A stretch of DNA of 64,000 nucleotides, taken from NCBI RefSeq assembly GCF_008931845.1, contig NZ_CP044535.1, positions 558,001 to 622,000 on the forward strand, in the 5' to 3' direction. The position numbers and the translations under genes were made by a program. The notes under the pieces are model-generated. The model searched no databases. It saw nothing but the letters and a program-made list of their open reading frames with translations, and was not told where the DNA came from. This DNA is from Borrelia maritima (GTDB lineage Bacteria; Spirochaetota; Spirochaetia; Borreliales; Borreliaceae). Of this stretch, positions 1 to 8,009 are shown one piece after another (position 1 is the stretch's first letter; each line of letters begins with the position of its first letter).

Positions 1-455
1 TCAATTTTAAGTATCTTTATCTGCTCTGACATAGTTTGCAGCAAGTCTTTGTCAGGAGAAATAATGTAAGTTAAATAATTATCCTTTGCAGCTTTTTTTG
101 CAAAACTAGCTAACAGATCGTCAGCTTCGTAGCCTTCGATCTCAAAGATTGGTATTTTTGCCTTTAAAAGGCCCTCTTTTATCCACCCAATTTGAGGTAT
201 TAAATCATTTGGAGGCGCATCTCTTGTTGCTTTGTAGTCTGGATATTTTTGCTTTCTAAATGTTGGTGTTTCTGAATCAAAAGTAATAATCAAATGTTCA
301 GGATTTTTTTCTTTTATTATGAAGAATAGTGTTTTAAAAAAGCCTATAAATGCATTTACATTTTCTCCCTGTGTGTTTAAAAGTGGATAGTTTTTCATTA
401 CGTGATAATTTCTAAATATGATGTTTAATGCGTCAATTAGGTAAAGGTCTTTCAT
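1..455 (-). CDS. polA: DNA polymerase I, N-terminal fragment (5'-nuclease domain)
   Basis: The first 151 residues of a minus-strand gene that runs off the left edge of the window. They form the start of the 5'-3' exonuclease/FEN domain of DNA polymerase I, which removes RNA primers and trims flaps in replication and repair. Visible family motifs are LIDALNIIFRNYH at 5-18, ITFD at 57-60, YKATRD at 74-79, the metal-binding EADD at 110-113 and SPDKDLLQ at 133-140. The ATG at 453-455 overlaps the TGA stop (452-454) of the upstream gene, an ATGA junction that suggests translational coupling to the small gene and fliS before it. The polymerase part is outside the window, so completeness cannot be judged. 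Confidence 0.93.
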   Translation of the reverse strand, partial: MKDLYLIDALNIIFRNYHVMKNYPLLNTQGENVNAFIGFFKTLFFIIKEKNPEHLIITFDSETPTFRKQKYPDYKATRDAPPNDLIPQIGWIKEGLLKAKIPIFEIEGYEADDLLASFAKKAAKDNYLTYIISPDKDLLQTMSEQIKILKI

Positions 456-853
456 ATTTTAATATCTAACATTATAGGCAAATTGCTTGTTGCAATGCGG
501 TTTTGATGTTTTTTAATTTTTGGTATTTTTCTTTTTGTATTTATAATTTGTTGTAAAAGTTGATGGCAGATTTGGTATTTAGTGTATATTTCTTCTTTTA
601 GTAGGTTAATTTCTTTAATCAAATAATCTAAATTATCTAATGTTTGGTTTTTAGACTTTAACCACGCATTTATTGTTTTATAATAATTTTTGATTGACTC
701 TAAGATTAAATCTTTCTTGGGATTGGTTACATTTAATATTCTTATTTCTTCTTTTTGTAATTCATAACTTTCTATTGTTAACACCAACTTTAATTCTTTT
801 AATTCTAGTAAAAGATTACTAAAATATTTTTTTAAAATTTCATTAGCTGACAA
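452..853 (-). CDS. small helical protein of unknown function between fliS and polA
   Basis: A 133-residue, lysine-, leucine- and isoleucine-rich protein with no cysteine-rich or catalytic motif that I recognise. The first 100 residues look like long amphipathic helices, probably coiled coil, followed by a basic KKIKKHQNR-type stretch near 110-120. The start is TTG at 851-853, lying inside the last codons of fliS (11-base overlap), and its stop overlaps the polA ATG. In many flagellar operons the gene after fliS encodes a FliT-type chaperone of similar size and helical character, so that role is possible here, but this rests on position only. Orthologue by order: BB0549. Confidence 0.7.
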   Translation of the reverse strand: MSANEILKKYFSNLLLELKELKLVLTIESYELQKEEIRILNVTNPKKDLILESIKNYYKTINAWLKSKNQTLDNLDYLIKEINLLKEEIYTKYQICHQLLQQIINTKRKIPKIKKHQNRIATSNLPIMLDIKI

Positions 854-1262
854 TGTTGATTCCTAATTTATTTTGAGTAACATTATTTTCTTTATTTCTT
901 AACTGTTTCCAGGTAGAGTTTAACGTTTGTAGTTGTTTTATAACATTGTCGATTTTATGCATTTCTTTTTTTAAAAGAACATTTTCTAGCTCTTTATTTA
1001 GAAATGAGTATATTGAGAATAGGTTTGTAGAGATGTTTCCACCTTGTTCAAAATTTAAAGTTGACATTAATTCAGTAATGATTTCTTGTGCATGAAAGAT
1101 TTTTTCATTAGCTTTAATTGCATTTTGCCAATTTTCATCTTTTATAAGCTCTTTGGCAATTTTTAAATCCTGTATTGCTTTCTCATAAAGCATTATTAAT
1201 ATTGAGAGGGGGTTTGATGTGTTTATTTGTGTTTGTTTATATATTTTTTCTTTTGCTATCAA
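843..1262 (-). CDS. fliS: flagellin export chaperone FliS
   Basis: A 139-residue all-helical protein. The segment NPLSILIMLYEKAIQDLKIA near 17-36 matches the FliS signature in helix 1, and the length is typical of the family. FliS binds the C-terminal helix of flagellin in the cytoplasm, prevents early polymerisation and delivers flagellin to the flagellar export apparatus. In Borrelia the flagella are periplasmic and flagellin is also structural for cell shape. The start is TTG at 1260-1262, preceded only by a weak AGAGAA. It sits 8 bases after cheY1 and overlaps the next gene by 11 bases, so it is almost certainly in one transcript with cheY1 and polA. Confidence 0.8.
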   Translation of the reverse strand: MIAKEKIYKQTQINTSNPLSILIMLYEKAIQDLKIAKELIKDENWQNAIKANEKIFHAQEIITELMSTLNFEQGGNISTNLFSIYSFLNKELENVLLKKEMHKIDNVIKQLQTLNSTWKQLRNKENNVTQNKLGINIVS

Positions 1263-1270
1263 AATTTTCT

Positions 1271-1651
1271 CTAATCTAAAAGTTTAATTTGTTCTATTAT
1301 TTGCTCTTTTTTAAAGGGTTTTGTAATATACCCTTTAGCCCCAAGAGATAAAGCTTTTTGTATTAATTCTTGCTTTCCAATAGCTGTAACCATTAATATA
1401 TTGGCTTTTTTAAGCAATTTTTTATTAATTTCGTACATTTTTTCAAGAGCTGTAATTCCATCCATTCCCATCATTGTTATGTCGAGTGTTATTAGATCGA
1501 TATTATTTTGTTTTTCAAATTCTTTAACAGCTTGAATTCCATCTTCAGCTTCTAAAAATTCGTTAAATCCTAATTGCTTTAAAATTTTTATTAGGTTTTT
1601 TCTCATAAAAAGTGAATCATCAGCTATTAAAGCTTTTTTGTTTTCTTCCAA
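1271..1651 (-). CDS. cheY1: CheY-type response regulator (CheY1)
   Basis: A 126-residue single-domain receiver. Phosphorylation-site residues are all present: acidic pair D11-D12 (IADDSLFMR), phospho-acceptor D57 (LITLDITMMGMDG), T89 (MVTAIG) and K111 (YITKPF). It has no output domain, so it should act by binding a partner such as the flagellar switch. The start is TTG at 1649-1651, chosen because AAAGGAG lies 7 bases upstream. It heads a minus-strand cluster with fliS, which supports a motility role. I use the name cheY1 by gene order (BB0551) to distinguish it from the second cheY in this window at 23168. Confidence 0.88.
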   Translation of the reverse strand: MEENKKALIADDSLFMRKNLIKILKQLGFNEFLEAEDGIQAVKEFEKQNNIDLITLDITMMGMDGITALEKMYEINKKLLKKANILMVTAIGKQELIQKALSLGAKGYITKPFKKEQIIEQIKLLD

Positions 1652-1856
1652 ACAAGTGCTCCTTTATACATTTTAACATATTAAAATATCTTTAACGACA
1701 ATTAAAATATAATTCACATTTTTATATATATTATCTTTTTGTTTGATATTTTATTTAAAGATTATTTTAATTTAAGCATAAATAAAATAATATGTGTTTT
1801 AGTGTTTCTTTATGGTTTTTATAATAAAAAAGGTAATTTTTGCTTGTAAAGATTAT

Positions 1857-1885
1857 TTGATAAAGCAATAAGGAATATGTTAAAT
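1857..1885 (+). promoter_or_regulatory. candidate sigma-70 promoter for ligA, leaderless
   Basis: TTGATA at 1857-1862 (5 of 6 to the -35 consensus), a 17-base spacer, then TTAAAT at 1880-1885 (4 of 6 to -10). Only 8 bases separate the -10 from the ligA ATG, so transcription would start at or within a base or two of the start codon. No Shine-Dalgarno lies in the normal window; the only AAGGA is about 16-20 bases upstream. Confidence 0.4.
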
Positions 1886-1893
1886 TTTACCCT

Positions 1894-3876
1894 ATGAGCA
1901 GTAAAGTGCAGCAAGAAATTGCAGACTTAAAGAAATTGATCAGAAAGTGGGATAAAGAGTACTACATTGACTCTTTGCCTAGTGTTGAAGATTCTGTATA
2001 TGATAAGCATATTTTAAGGCTTCAAGAGCTAGAAAGTAAGTACCCAGAATATAAGACTTTAGATTCTCCTACTCTTAAATTTGGTAGTGATCTTTTGAAT
2101 GACTTTAAAGAGGTTCAACATTCTGCTCCTATATTAAGTCTTGATAAGGTTTATGATCTTGATTCACTAAAATCATGGATAGATAAGATTGATTTTAAGA
2201 ATTCTTTTAATATTTCTGTTGAGCCAAAGATTGATGGATGTTCTATTGTTCTTTATTATAAAGATGGTATTTTTGAGAAAGCTCTTACTAGGGGTAATGG
2301 AAAATTTGGTAATGACGTTACTAAAAATATTAGAACCATTAGACATATTCCTTTATTTCTTGATGATAAAGTTGATTTAGTATTAAGGGGCGAGGTTTAT
2401 ATTACTAAAGAAAATTTTTTGAAAATTAATAAATTTTTGGAAAGGCCTTATACTAATTCTAGAAATTTAGCTTCGGGAATACTTAGAAGGGTTGATAGTA
2501 GAGAGGTTGCTAATTTCCCTTTAAATATTTTCATTTATGATCTTTTGAATGCTGGATTGGAGTTTGAAACTAATAATTTAGCTATTGCAAGACTTAAAAA
2601 ATTGGGCTTTAGTCTCAATCCCTTAATTAAGTTTTTTGATCAAAAAAATTCAATTAAAGAAGTTTTAAATTACATAGCAGATATTACAAAAAAAAGAAAT
2701 TCTTTTGAATATGAAATAGACGGAGTTGTCATTAAGGTCAGTGATTTTGCGTTAAGAGAAAGATTGGGATATACTTCGCACCATCCTAAATGGGCAATGG
2801 CTTATAAATTTGAGGCACTTTCAGGGTTTAGTAGGGTAAATAGTATTGTTGTCCAGGTTGGACGTAGTGGCAAAATTACTCCGGTTGCTAATATTGATAA
2901 AGTTTTTGTTTCAGGTGCTTTTATTACTAATGCAACATTACACAATCAAGATTATATAATGTCAATTGGTTTAAATGTTGGTGATGTTGTTAAAGTCTCA
3001 AGAAGGGGGGATGTGATTCCTGCCGTTGAAATGGTGATAAATAAATCTTCAACAGGATTTTTTAAGATTCCTGACAATTGTCCAGCTTGCAAAGTGGTTT
3101 TAGTCAAAGAAGGAGCACATTTCTTTTGTACAAATAGCAATTGTCCTTCAGCATCAGTTGAGAGAATAAAATATTTTTGTAGTAAAAATTGTATGGATAT
3201 TGAAGGGCTTTCTGACAAGACCATTGCTTTTCTTTTTGAGAAAAAATTTATTTCTTCAGAAATTGATCTTTATACATTTAATTTTTATAAACTTCTTGAA
3301 TTTAAAGGGTTTAAAGAGAAAAAGATAAATAATTTAATAAATTCAATTGAAGCTAGCAAAAAAAAGCCATTCAGCAAATTACTTCTTAGTATGGGGATTA
3401 AAGAATTTGGAGAAAATACAATAAGGCTATTGTTTCTTAACAGTTTAAATTCATTTTCAAAGCTTTTCAAGCTTTGTCAAGATAGAGATTTTGCTTTTTC
3501 ATCATTATTGAAAATTAAAGGCATAGGAGAGAAAATTGCTTTAAATATTATTGAAGCTTTTAATGATTCAATAATGCTTAATAAGTTTAAATTTTTTGAA
3601 AATTTGGGATTTAAAATGCAAGAGTGTGTTGTGGTTGATGGTGAGAATAATTTATTGTTTGATAAAAAGTTTTGCGTTACTGGGATTTTTAATGGTTATC
3701 CTAGGTCTGTTGTTATTGATAAGCTAAAAAATAAAGGAGCAATTTTTAGCTCTTGTGTTACCAAAAGTTTAGATTTCCTTATTGTGGGAGAAAAAGCCGG
3801 GACAAAGCTTGAAAAAGCTTTGAATTTAAATATAAAAATCATGTCTTTTGAAGACATAAAAAGTTATTTAGATTAA
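1894..3876 (+). CDS. ligA: NAD-dependent DNA ligase LigA
   Basis: A full-length 660-residue NAD+-dependent ligase that seals nicks in replication and repair. Domain order is canonical: Ia domain (about 1-60), adenylation domain with nucleophile K112 in EPKIDG, OB fold (about 315-390), Cys4 zinc finger (C396, C399, C412, C417), helix-hairpin-helix region (about 430-570) and a C-terminal BRCT (about 580-660, KFCVTGIF...SCVTKSLDFLIVGEKAGTKLEKA). All expected catalytic residues that I can locate are present. The ATG has no adjacent Shine-Dalgarno and a -10-like element sits just upstream, suggesting a leaderless message. It is divergent from cheY1 and convergent with the next gene. Confidence 0.97.
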   Translation: MSSKVQQEIADLKKLIRKWDKEYYIDSLPSVEDSVYDKHILRLQELESKYPEYKTLDSPTLKFGSDLLNDFKEVQHSAPILSLDKVYDLDSLKSWIDKIDFKNSFNISVEPKIDGCSIVLYYKDGIFEKALTRGNGKFGNDVTKNIRTIRHIPLFLDDKVDLVLRGEVYITKENFLKINKFLERPYTNSRNLASGILRRVDSREVANFPLNIFIYDLLNAGLEFETNNLAIARLKKLGFSLNPLIKFFDQKNSIKEVLNYIADITKKRNSFEYEIDGVVIKVSDFALRERLGYTSHHPKWAMAYKFEALSGFSRVNSIVVQVGRSGKITPVANIDKVFVSGAFITNATLHNQDYIMSIGLNVGDVVKVSRRGDVIPAVEMVINKSSTGFFKIPDNCPACKVVLVKEGAHFFCTNSNCPSASVERIKYFCSKNCMDIEGLSDKTIAFLFEKKFISSEIDLYTFNFYKLLEFKGFKEKKINNLINSIEASKKKPFSKLLLSMGIKEFGENTIRLLFLNSLNSFSKLFKLCQDRDFAFSSLLKIKGIGEKIALNIIEAFNDSIMLNKFKFFENLGFKMQECVVVDGENNLLFDKKFCVTGIFNGYPRSVVIDKLKNKGAIFSSCVTKSLDFLIVGEKAGTKLEKALNLNIKIMSFEDIKSYLD

Positions 3877-3906
3877 GTTAATAAGTTAGATTAAAAGGGT
3901 TGAATT

Positions 3907-5412
3907 TTATTTAATTATTCTTATTTGTTTAAATTTAGGCTTAAGATTTTTATACATAATGCCTAATTCGTGAATATTTTTTACTTCTATTAAGTTCCTA
4001 AAAAATTCTTCTTTATTTTTTAGAGCAGGGTTAATGAAATATTTTTCAAATTTATGTTTTGAGATTATTTCATGATTTTTTAGGGCTTCATTTAAATTAT
4101 TAGTTGGATCTATTTCAATATAGTATGTGTTTTCTATTTTAAATGCAAATTGATCCCCTTTTTCTTTAAACTTATAGTTATTAAGGTATATATCAGGGTA
4201 GATTTGAAAATCTGCTGTTTTAATCATAGTTGTTTTTGGGTTGTTTTTAGCATTTTCTTCTAGATTGTGACTTTCATTTTTTTCTTTAGGCTTCAAATAT
4301 TCTTTTTCCAGGTTTTTATTTTCTTCTAAGCTATCATTTTTGTTTGTAATACTTGGGATTAAAGTTTCTTCGTTTAAAGATTTTTTAGGAATTTCTTTTT
4401 TTTTAAAATTATTTAATTCTTTTTGAAGTTTTAAAATAGTCTCTTCATTTTCATTGATTTTATTTTCTAATTCCTTGAACTTGTGTTTATCGGTTCTTAT
4501 TTTTTTTTGATTTTCTTTGTTTATTTCCTCATTTGCGCTAATCTTTTCTTTTAGTGCATTAATTATTTTTCCTATTGAAGATAAGTTTTCTTCGATTTCT
4601 TTCAAGTTTTTATCTGAGTTGTCTTTTTTTTTAAAATTTCTTAATTCTCTTTGCAGGTCTAAAATGGTATTTTCATTGTCATTAATTCTATCTTCAAGTT
4701 CATCGAATTTTTTTTCATTAATAGTATGATATTTTTCGTTCTCTTGGAGATTTTCTTTTAGATTATTTATTATTCTCTCGTTAGAGGGGTAGTTATCTTC
4801 ATTTATTTCTTTAATTTTATTATTGTGTTCATAATTTCCTTCAAAATTATCATCATCGTCGTCATCTTCTATATCTTCTTCAATGTTTTCAATTTCCATT
4901 TTGTCATAATTTTCATCTTTTTTAGGTCTAGAGGTTTTGTTAAGGAGTTTTTTTATTTCTATTATTTCGTTTTTTAATTTATTAGTTAAAATTTCATATT
5001 TTTTTGCTTTTTTTTCAATTGATTCTATTTTTTTATTTTCATTTACTGCTGCTTTTTGATTTTTAGTTTTTAAAAGCTTTTCTATATTGTTAATTTTATT
5101 TTCATAATTTTCAATTACAGATTTTAGATCATTTTCGTCTATTCTTTTGTTTGACATTTTTTTGTCTCTTATATTTTCTGGTAATTTTAGATCTTTACCT
5201 TTTTTTAGGTCTTTATAGGAAATTATATCTTTGTTTAAGGGCTTTGAGGTGTTTATTTGATTGTTTTTATTATCAATATCTTTAAATTCTTCACTTAAGT
5301 CTTCTAGAGGAATTTCAATACTAGAGTAACTTATTGTATTATTAGCTCCAAATAATGACATACATGAAAGTATTATAAAATACTTAAAGATTTGACTTTT
5401 TATTTTATTCAT
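3907..5412 (-). CDS. exported coiled-coil protein with internal duplication
   Basis: A 501-residue protein of unknown function. It begins with a basic N-terminus and short hydrophobic segment (residues 1-24). ILSC at 14-17 could be a spirochaete-style lipobox, otherwise a Sec signal ending near GANN. The middle is highly charged and coiled coil (about 85-160 and 205-345), with an acidic run of six Asp near 183-188. Two similar coiled-coil units, 212-270 and 281-346, share the pattern F-ELE-IN-NE-TIL-LQ-EL-NFKKK. A distinct C-terminal region (about 400-501) lacks coiled-coil character and looks globular. ATG with AAGGACC upstream. By order this is BB0553. A periplasmic or outer-surface structural role is possible, but no function can be assigned. 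Confidence 0.8.
   Translation of the reverse strand: MNKIKSQIFKYFIILSCMSLFGANNTISYSSIEIPLEDLSEEFKDIDNKNNQINTSKPLNKDIISYKDLKKGKDLKLPENIRDKKMSNKRIDENDLKSVIENYENKINNIEKLLKTKNQKAAVNENKKIESIEKKAKKYEILTNKLKNEIIEIKKLLNKTSRPKKDENYDKMEIENIEEDIEDDDDDDNFEGNYEHNNKIKEINEDNYPSNERIINNLKENLQENEKYHTINEKKFDELEDRINDNENTILDLQRELRNFKKKDNSDKNLKEIEENLSSIGKIINALKEKISANEEINKENQKKIRTDKHKFKELENKINENEETILKLQKELNNFKKKEIPKKSLNEETLIPSITNKNDSLEENKNLEKEYLKPKEKNESHNLEENAKNNPKTTMIKTADFQIYPDIYLNNYKFKEKGDQFAFKIENTYYIEIDPTNNLNEALKNHEIISKHKFEKYFINPALKNKEEFFRNLIEVKNIHELGIMYKNLKPKFKQIRIIK
4375..4779 (-). repeat. tandem coiled-coil duplication within the 3907-5412 gene
   Basis: Two diverged copies, encoded at 4603-4779 (residues 212-270) and 4375-4572 (residues 281-346). 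Shared features are an IIN-LKE start, the core KF-ELE-(K/R)IN-NE-TIL-LQ-EL-NFKKK and a K--L end. The duplication is clear in protein but diverged in DNA, so it is old. Confidence 0.6.
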
Positions 5413-5447
5413 AAGGTCCTTGTTTTTATTTAGAAAACATCTATAAT

Positions 5448-5714
5448 TTATAATGTTACCATAGTTTGTCCATTTATCAAAAGTGATAAAATATCATCCC
5501 TAGGGGATGGTTTTATTGATAAGTATTGCTTATTCAAATTGGTTTTGGGTTGGGTGAGTTTATTGTTAAGTTGCTTAAAATTTTTGCATATATTGCTAAG
5601 TTTAATTGTTTTTGAGGGTTTATTTTCAATCTTTTTTATTATGTCATGATAGGTTCTTGCCGATATATTTTTTTGTTTAGTTGGAGTTTTCAAGTTTGAC
5701 AAATGTTGACACAT
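5448..5714 (-). CDS. small ORF, possible remnant of a ComM-type C-terminus
   Basis: An 88-residue basic ORF that may be unannotated in related genomes, because the recalled BB numbering leaves no slot for it. The segment ISARTYHDIIKKI at 17-29 resembles the ComM/YifB (Mg-chelatase-like competence helicase) C-terminal signature LSARAYHRILKVARTIADL, and the following TIKLSNICKNF could match the IKPEHIAEAIQYR part. There is no room for an AAA+ domain: upstream is the oppositely oriented gene at 5696. The ATG lies inside that gene and has no clear Shine-Dalgarno. It could be a relic, a small new protein, or non-coding. The ComM link is inference from one motif. Confidence 0.4.
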   Translation of the reverse strand: MCQHLSNLKTPTKQKNISARTYHDIIKKIENKPSKTIKLSNICKNFKQLNNKLTQPKTNLNKQYLSIKPSPRDDILSLLINGQTMVTL

Positions 5715-7555
5715 ATGAGCTTTGGGCTTTGCCAGTTTGCTGTAACGTTAAAGATTCTTTTATTGAAGATTTTAGCTTTATAGATGAACATGTAAGTTCA
5801 ATTTTTAATATCAGTTACAAAGACAATATAACTTTAAAATTTAGAGATTTTGTTGATTCTAATGAATTTAATTTAAAGCTTTTTGATAATAAAATAAGTT
5901 TTGAAGGTCAAATTCCTTTAGTTTTGTATTCAGACAATTTAGATTATTTGCTAAAAGCAGAAAAAAATGTTCTTTTTAATTTGAGAATTGGGGATGGGAG
6001 CAATGCTTACTCTTCTGGATTTGAAAAGAAAGAATCTGGAGCTTGTAATGTTTTGAATGCTTGTTATGAATTTAGTGATTACAATAGTTTTCCAGACGAC
6101 TTTATTTTAGTTAAAGTATTTTTTGATTCTGAAAATTTAATTATTGACGCCAATGTAGATAATATTTCTTTTTTGAAATTTTTTATTAGCGAAAATTTTG
6201 GCGTGAATAAAGATAAAATAAAAATCAATTCTCTTAATAATTACTGGACTAGTTCCATTTTTCCTATTTCTTTTAATGCAATTTTGCAAGGTATTGTAAT
6301 TTCAAAAAAAAATAATAAAAGGGTTAATGTTGTTTACTACAAAAGGCATTTTAGAATTTTAGATTTAAATTTAACTTTTTCAGCTTCTAATTGTTTATTA
6401 GCAGATAACAAACTTTCAAAGATTATTTTAGAAATTATAATAAATAGGCCTTTGAATTTTTTATATAAGTTTTATTTTAAATTTATTAATAATATTTTTA
6501 AAAATTTGTTTTTTGATGGGTTTTTAGAAATTTTTTTTGTTGACAATAAAAGTGATTTTGTCTTTTTTTATGATAACATTTTAGCATTTGAGACTTCTGT
6601 TTATAATTTTATTTATTCTAATTTTTATAATCTTGCTTTAGAGATGTCTTGTGAGCCAATAGGTTATTTGCTTACTCAGATTAAAGGTGATTATAGTAGT
6701 TTTTTTAAAATTTTTAAAAAATTAGACCTAAAAAATTCTTTAATAAAGAAATCTTCTGCTTTAAGTGCTAACAGGAATTATAATATTTTTGATACTAGTC
6801 GAAGGGGAGTTGGTTTTGCTTATTTGAATTCAAACAATTATTTTTTAGGTGAAGAGCAATACATTGTTGCCTTCTTGTATAAGGATGGATTAAATATATT
6901 TTTGCCCTACAGCATTATTGATAACAATTTAGGCAACTATTTGAAAAATAGTTTGGCTAAAACATTAAGCTTGCCCTATAGCAGTATAAATTTTTTGATA
7001 GATGAGAGTACATTAGATTCCGCTAATTTTTATAGCCTTCTTTTTAAAGACCCTTATTTGATTGAAAAAGCAATTTTAACCATTAAGGACAATTTTTCTT
7101 CTTTAATAATTAAAGGATTTTCAAATGAATATCCTTTAATTATTAAAGAAAAAATAGCTGTTGACTGTGTTAATGATTGCATGCTTGGGTGTTCTGTTGA
7201 ACTTAAATTTGAATTTTATTCTCTTAGTGCTGTTTTTAGCAATGTAAGTTTTTTTGTGGAGCAAGGCAAATTTACTAAGCTTAAGTTAAATAATAAAAGA
7301 ATTCGTACAATATTTGGATTAGCAGTTGATTATGTATTTTCTAGTGCAAATGTAAATTGCGACATTGAAGATTGTTTAAGTCTAGAGTTTATTGAAGATG
7401 GTGAGTTTGTTTTTTCTTTTAGAAGTTTTTTTATTGTATCTGTTTCTGCAATTCGAACTGCTTTGATTCAGATATTTAATTTTAATGCAAGCAGTACGCC
7501 TCTTGATTTTGAAGAAATTTTAAATAGTTGGAGCATAAAAATTGATACTAATTAA
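5696..7555 (+). CDS. diverged xanthine dehydrogenase-family molybdopterin-type large subunit
   Basis: A 619-residue protein (624 if TTG 5681 is the start). I prefer TTG 5696 because TTGGAG lies 9 bases upstream. Numbering here counts from 5681. Several stretches follow the xanthine dehydrogenase/aldehyde oxidase Mo subunit: DNKISFEGQIPLVLYSDN (69-86) like the kV--GQ-VA-V-A motif; SRRGVGFAYL (373-382) like RRGIGIA; the following DG-N-----NNLG---K-SLAKTLSLP block like DG-V-V--GG-E-GQG--T---QIAAE-LGIP; and near the end ED-GEF (572-576), then AIRTALIQIF and TPLDFEEILNSW like AIANAI-DA and TPE-IL-AL. The GGGFG and GQG cofactor loops are absent, so molybdopterin binding is doubtful. It is shorter than the usual 700-780 residues. 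The next gene overlaps it by 14 bases. Family call is my own alignment by eye. Confidence 0.7.
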   Translation: MTNVDTYELWALPVCCNVKDSFIEDFSFIDEHVSSIFNISYKDNITLKFRDFVDSNEFNLKLFDNKISFEGQIPLVLYSDNLDYLLKAEKNVLFNLRIGDGSNAYSSGFEKKESGACNVLNACYEFSDYNSFPDDFILVKVFFDSENLIIDANVDNISFLKFFISENFGVNKDKIKINSLNNYWTSSIFPISFNAILQGIVISKKNNKRVNVVYYKRHFRILDLNLTFSASNCLLADNKLSKIILEIIINRPLNFLYKFYFKFINNIFKNLFFDGFLEIFFVDNKSDFVFFYDNILAFETSVYNFIYSNFYNLALEMSCEPIGYLLTQIKGDYSSFFKIFKKLDLKNSLIKKSSALSANRNYNIFDTSRRGVGFAYLNSNNYFLGEEQYIVAFLYKDGLNIFLPYSIIDNNLGNYLKNSLAKTLSLPYSSINFLIDESTLDSANFYSLLFKDPYLIEKAILTIKDNFSSLIIKGFSNEYPLIIKEKIAVDCVNDCMLGCSVELKFEFYSLSAVFSNVSFFVEQGKFTKLKLNNKRIRTIFGLAVDYVFSSANVNCDIEDCLSLEFIEDGEFVFSFRSFFIVSVSAIRTALIQIFNFNASSTPLDFEEILNSWSIKIDTN

Positions 7556-8009
7556 TTTTAATTTAAATGGAGATAGCATTTCAAAAAAGATTAGTCTTTC
7601 TTTGTCAACTAGAAGTCTTTTAGATTCTATTTTTTTAGCCAAGAGTAATAGTTTAGAGTACATTATTAATAATAGATTTTTTTTAATTTTATTAGATTTT
7701 AGACTTGTTTATTCTAGTTTGATTCCTGCTTTTATTTTAAATGGTAGGAGTGTAGTCACCCTTGAAGGACTTAAGAAAAAAAAAATTTATAAGCACATGC
7801 AAAAGATTTTATTAGAAGACGATTTTAATTTTTGTAACAATTGTTTTGAGCCGAATGTTTTGCTTTTTTATTATTTTTTGGAAAATAATATTGTAAGCAA
7901 GTCAGATATTTTAGGCTATAGAAATTCATTAAAATGTAATTGTATGGATGTTAATACTTTTTTATCTCTTTATTTGAAAGCAGAAGAGTTGTATGGAAAA
8001 AATGACTGA
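7542..8009 (+). CDS. diverged xanthine dehydrogenase-family [2Fe-2S] subunit
   Basis: A 155-residue protein with the size and pattern of the XdhC/CoxS small subunit. INFNLNGDSISKKI opens like I-F-LNG----; LLDFRLVYSSLIPAFIL (50-66) matches VLVDGKRVNSCL-PA--L; and VVTLEGL (71-77) matches the invariant V-TIEGL. The plant-ferredoxin-type cluster cysteines are gone (the last is S59). The second cluster's four ligands are all kept: C98-x2-C101, then C132-x-C134, with 30 residues between pairs against about 31 in the family. C98NNC and CNC replace CGFC and CRC. The start is TTG with GGAG 8 bases upstream, inside the end of the preceding gene. It overlaps the next gene by 17 bases, so the three form one operon. 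Confidence 0.75.
   Translation: MILINFNLNGDSISKKISLSLSTRSLLDSIFLAKSNSLEYIINNRFFLILLDFRLVYSSLIPAFILNGRSVVTLEGLKKKKIYKHMQKILLEDDFNFCNNCFEPNVLLFYYFLENNIVSKSDILGYRNSLKCNCMDVNTFLSLYLKAEELYGKND

Noticed and set aside
5448..5714. FlgM-like anti-sigma factor reading of the 88-residue ORF
   Set aside because: It lacks the FlgM C-terminal pattern; the ISARTYH motif points elsewhere.
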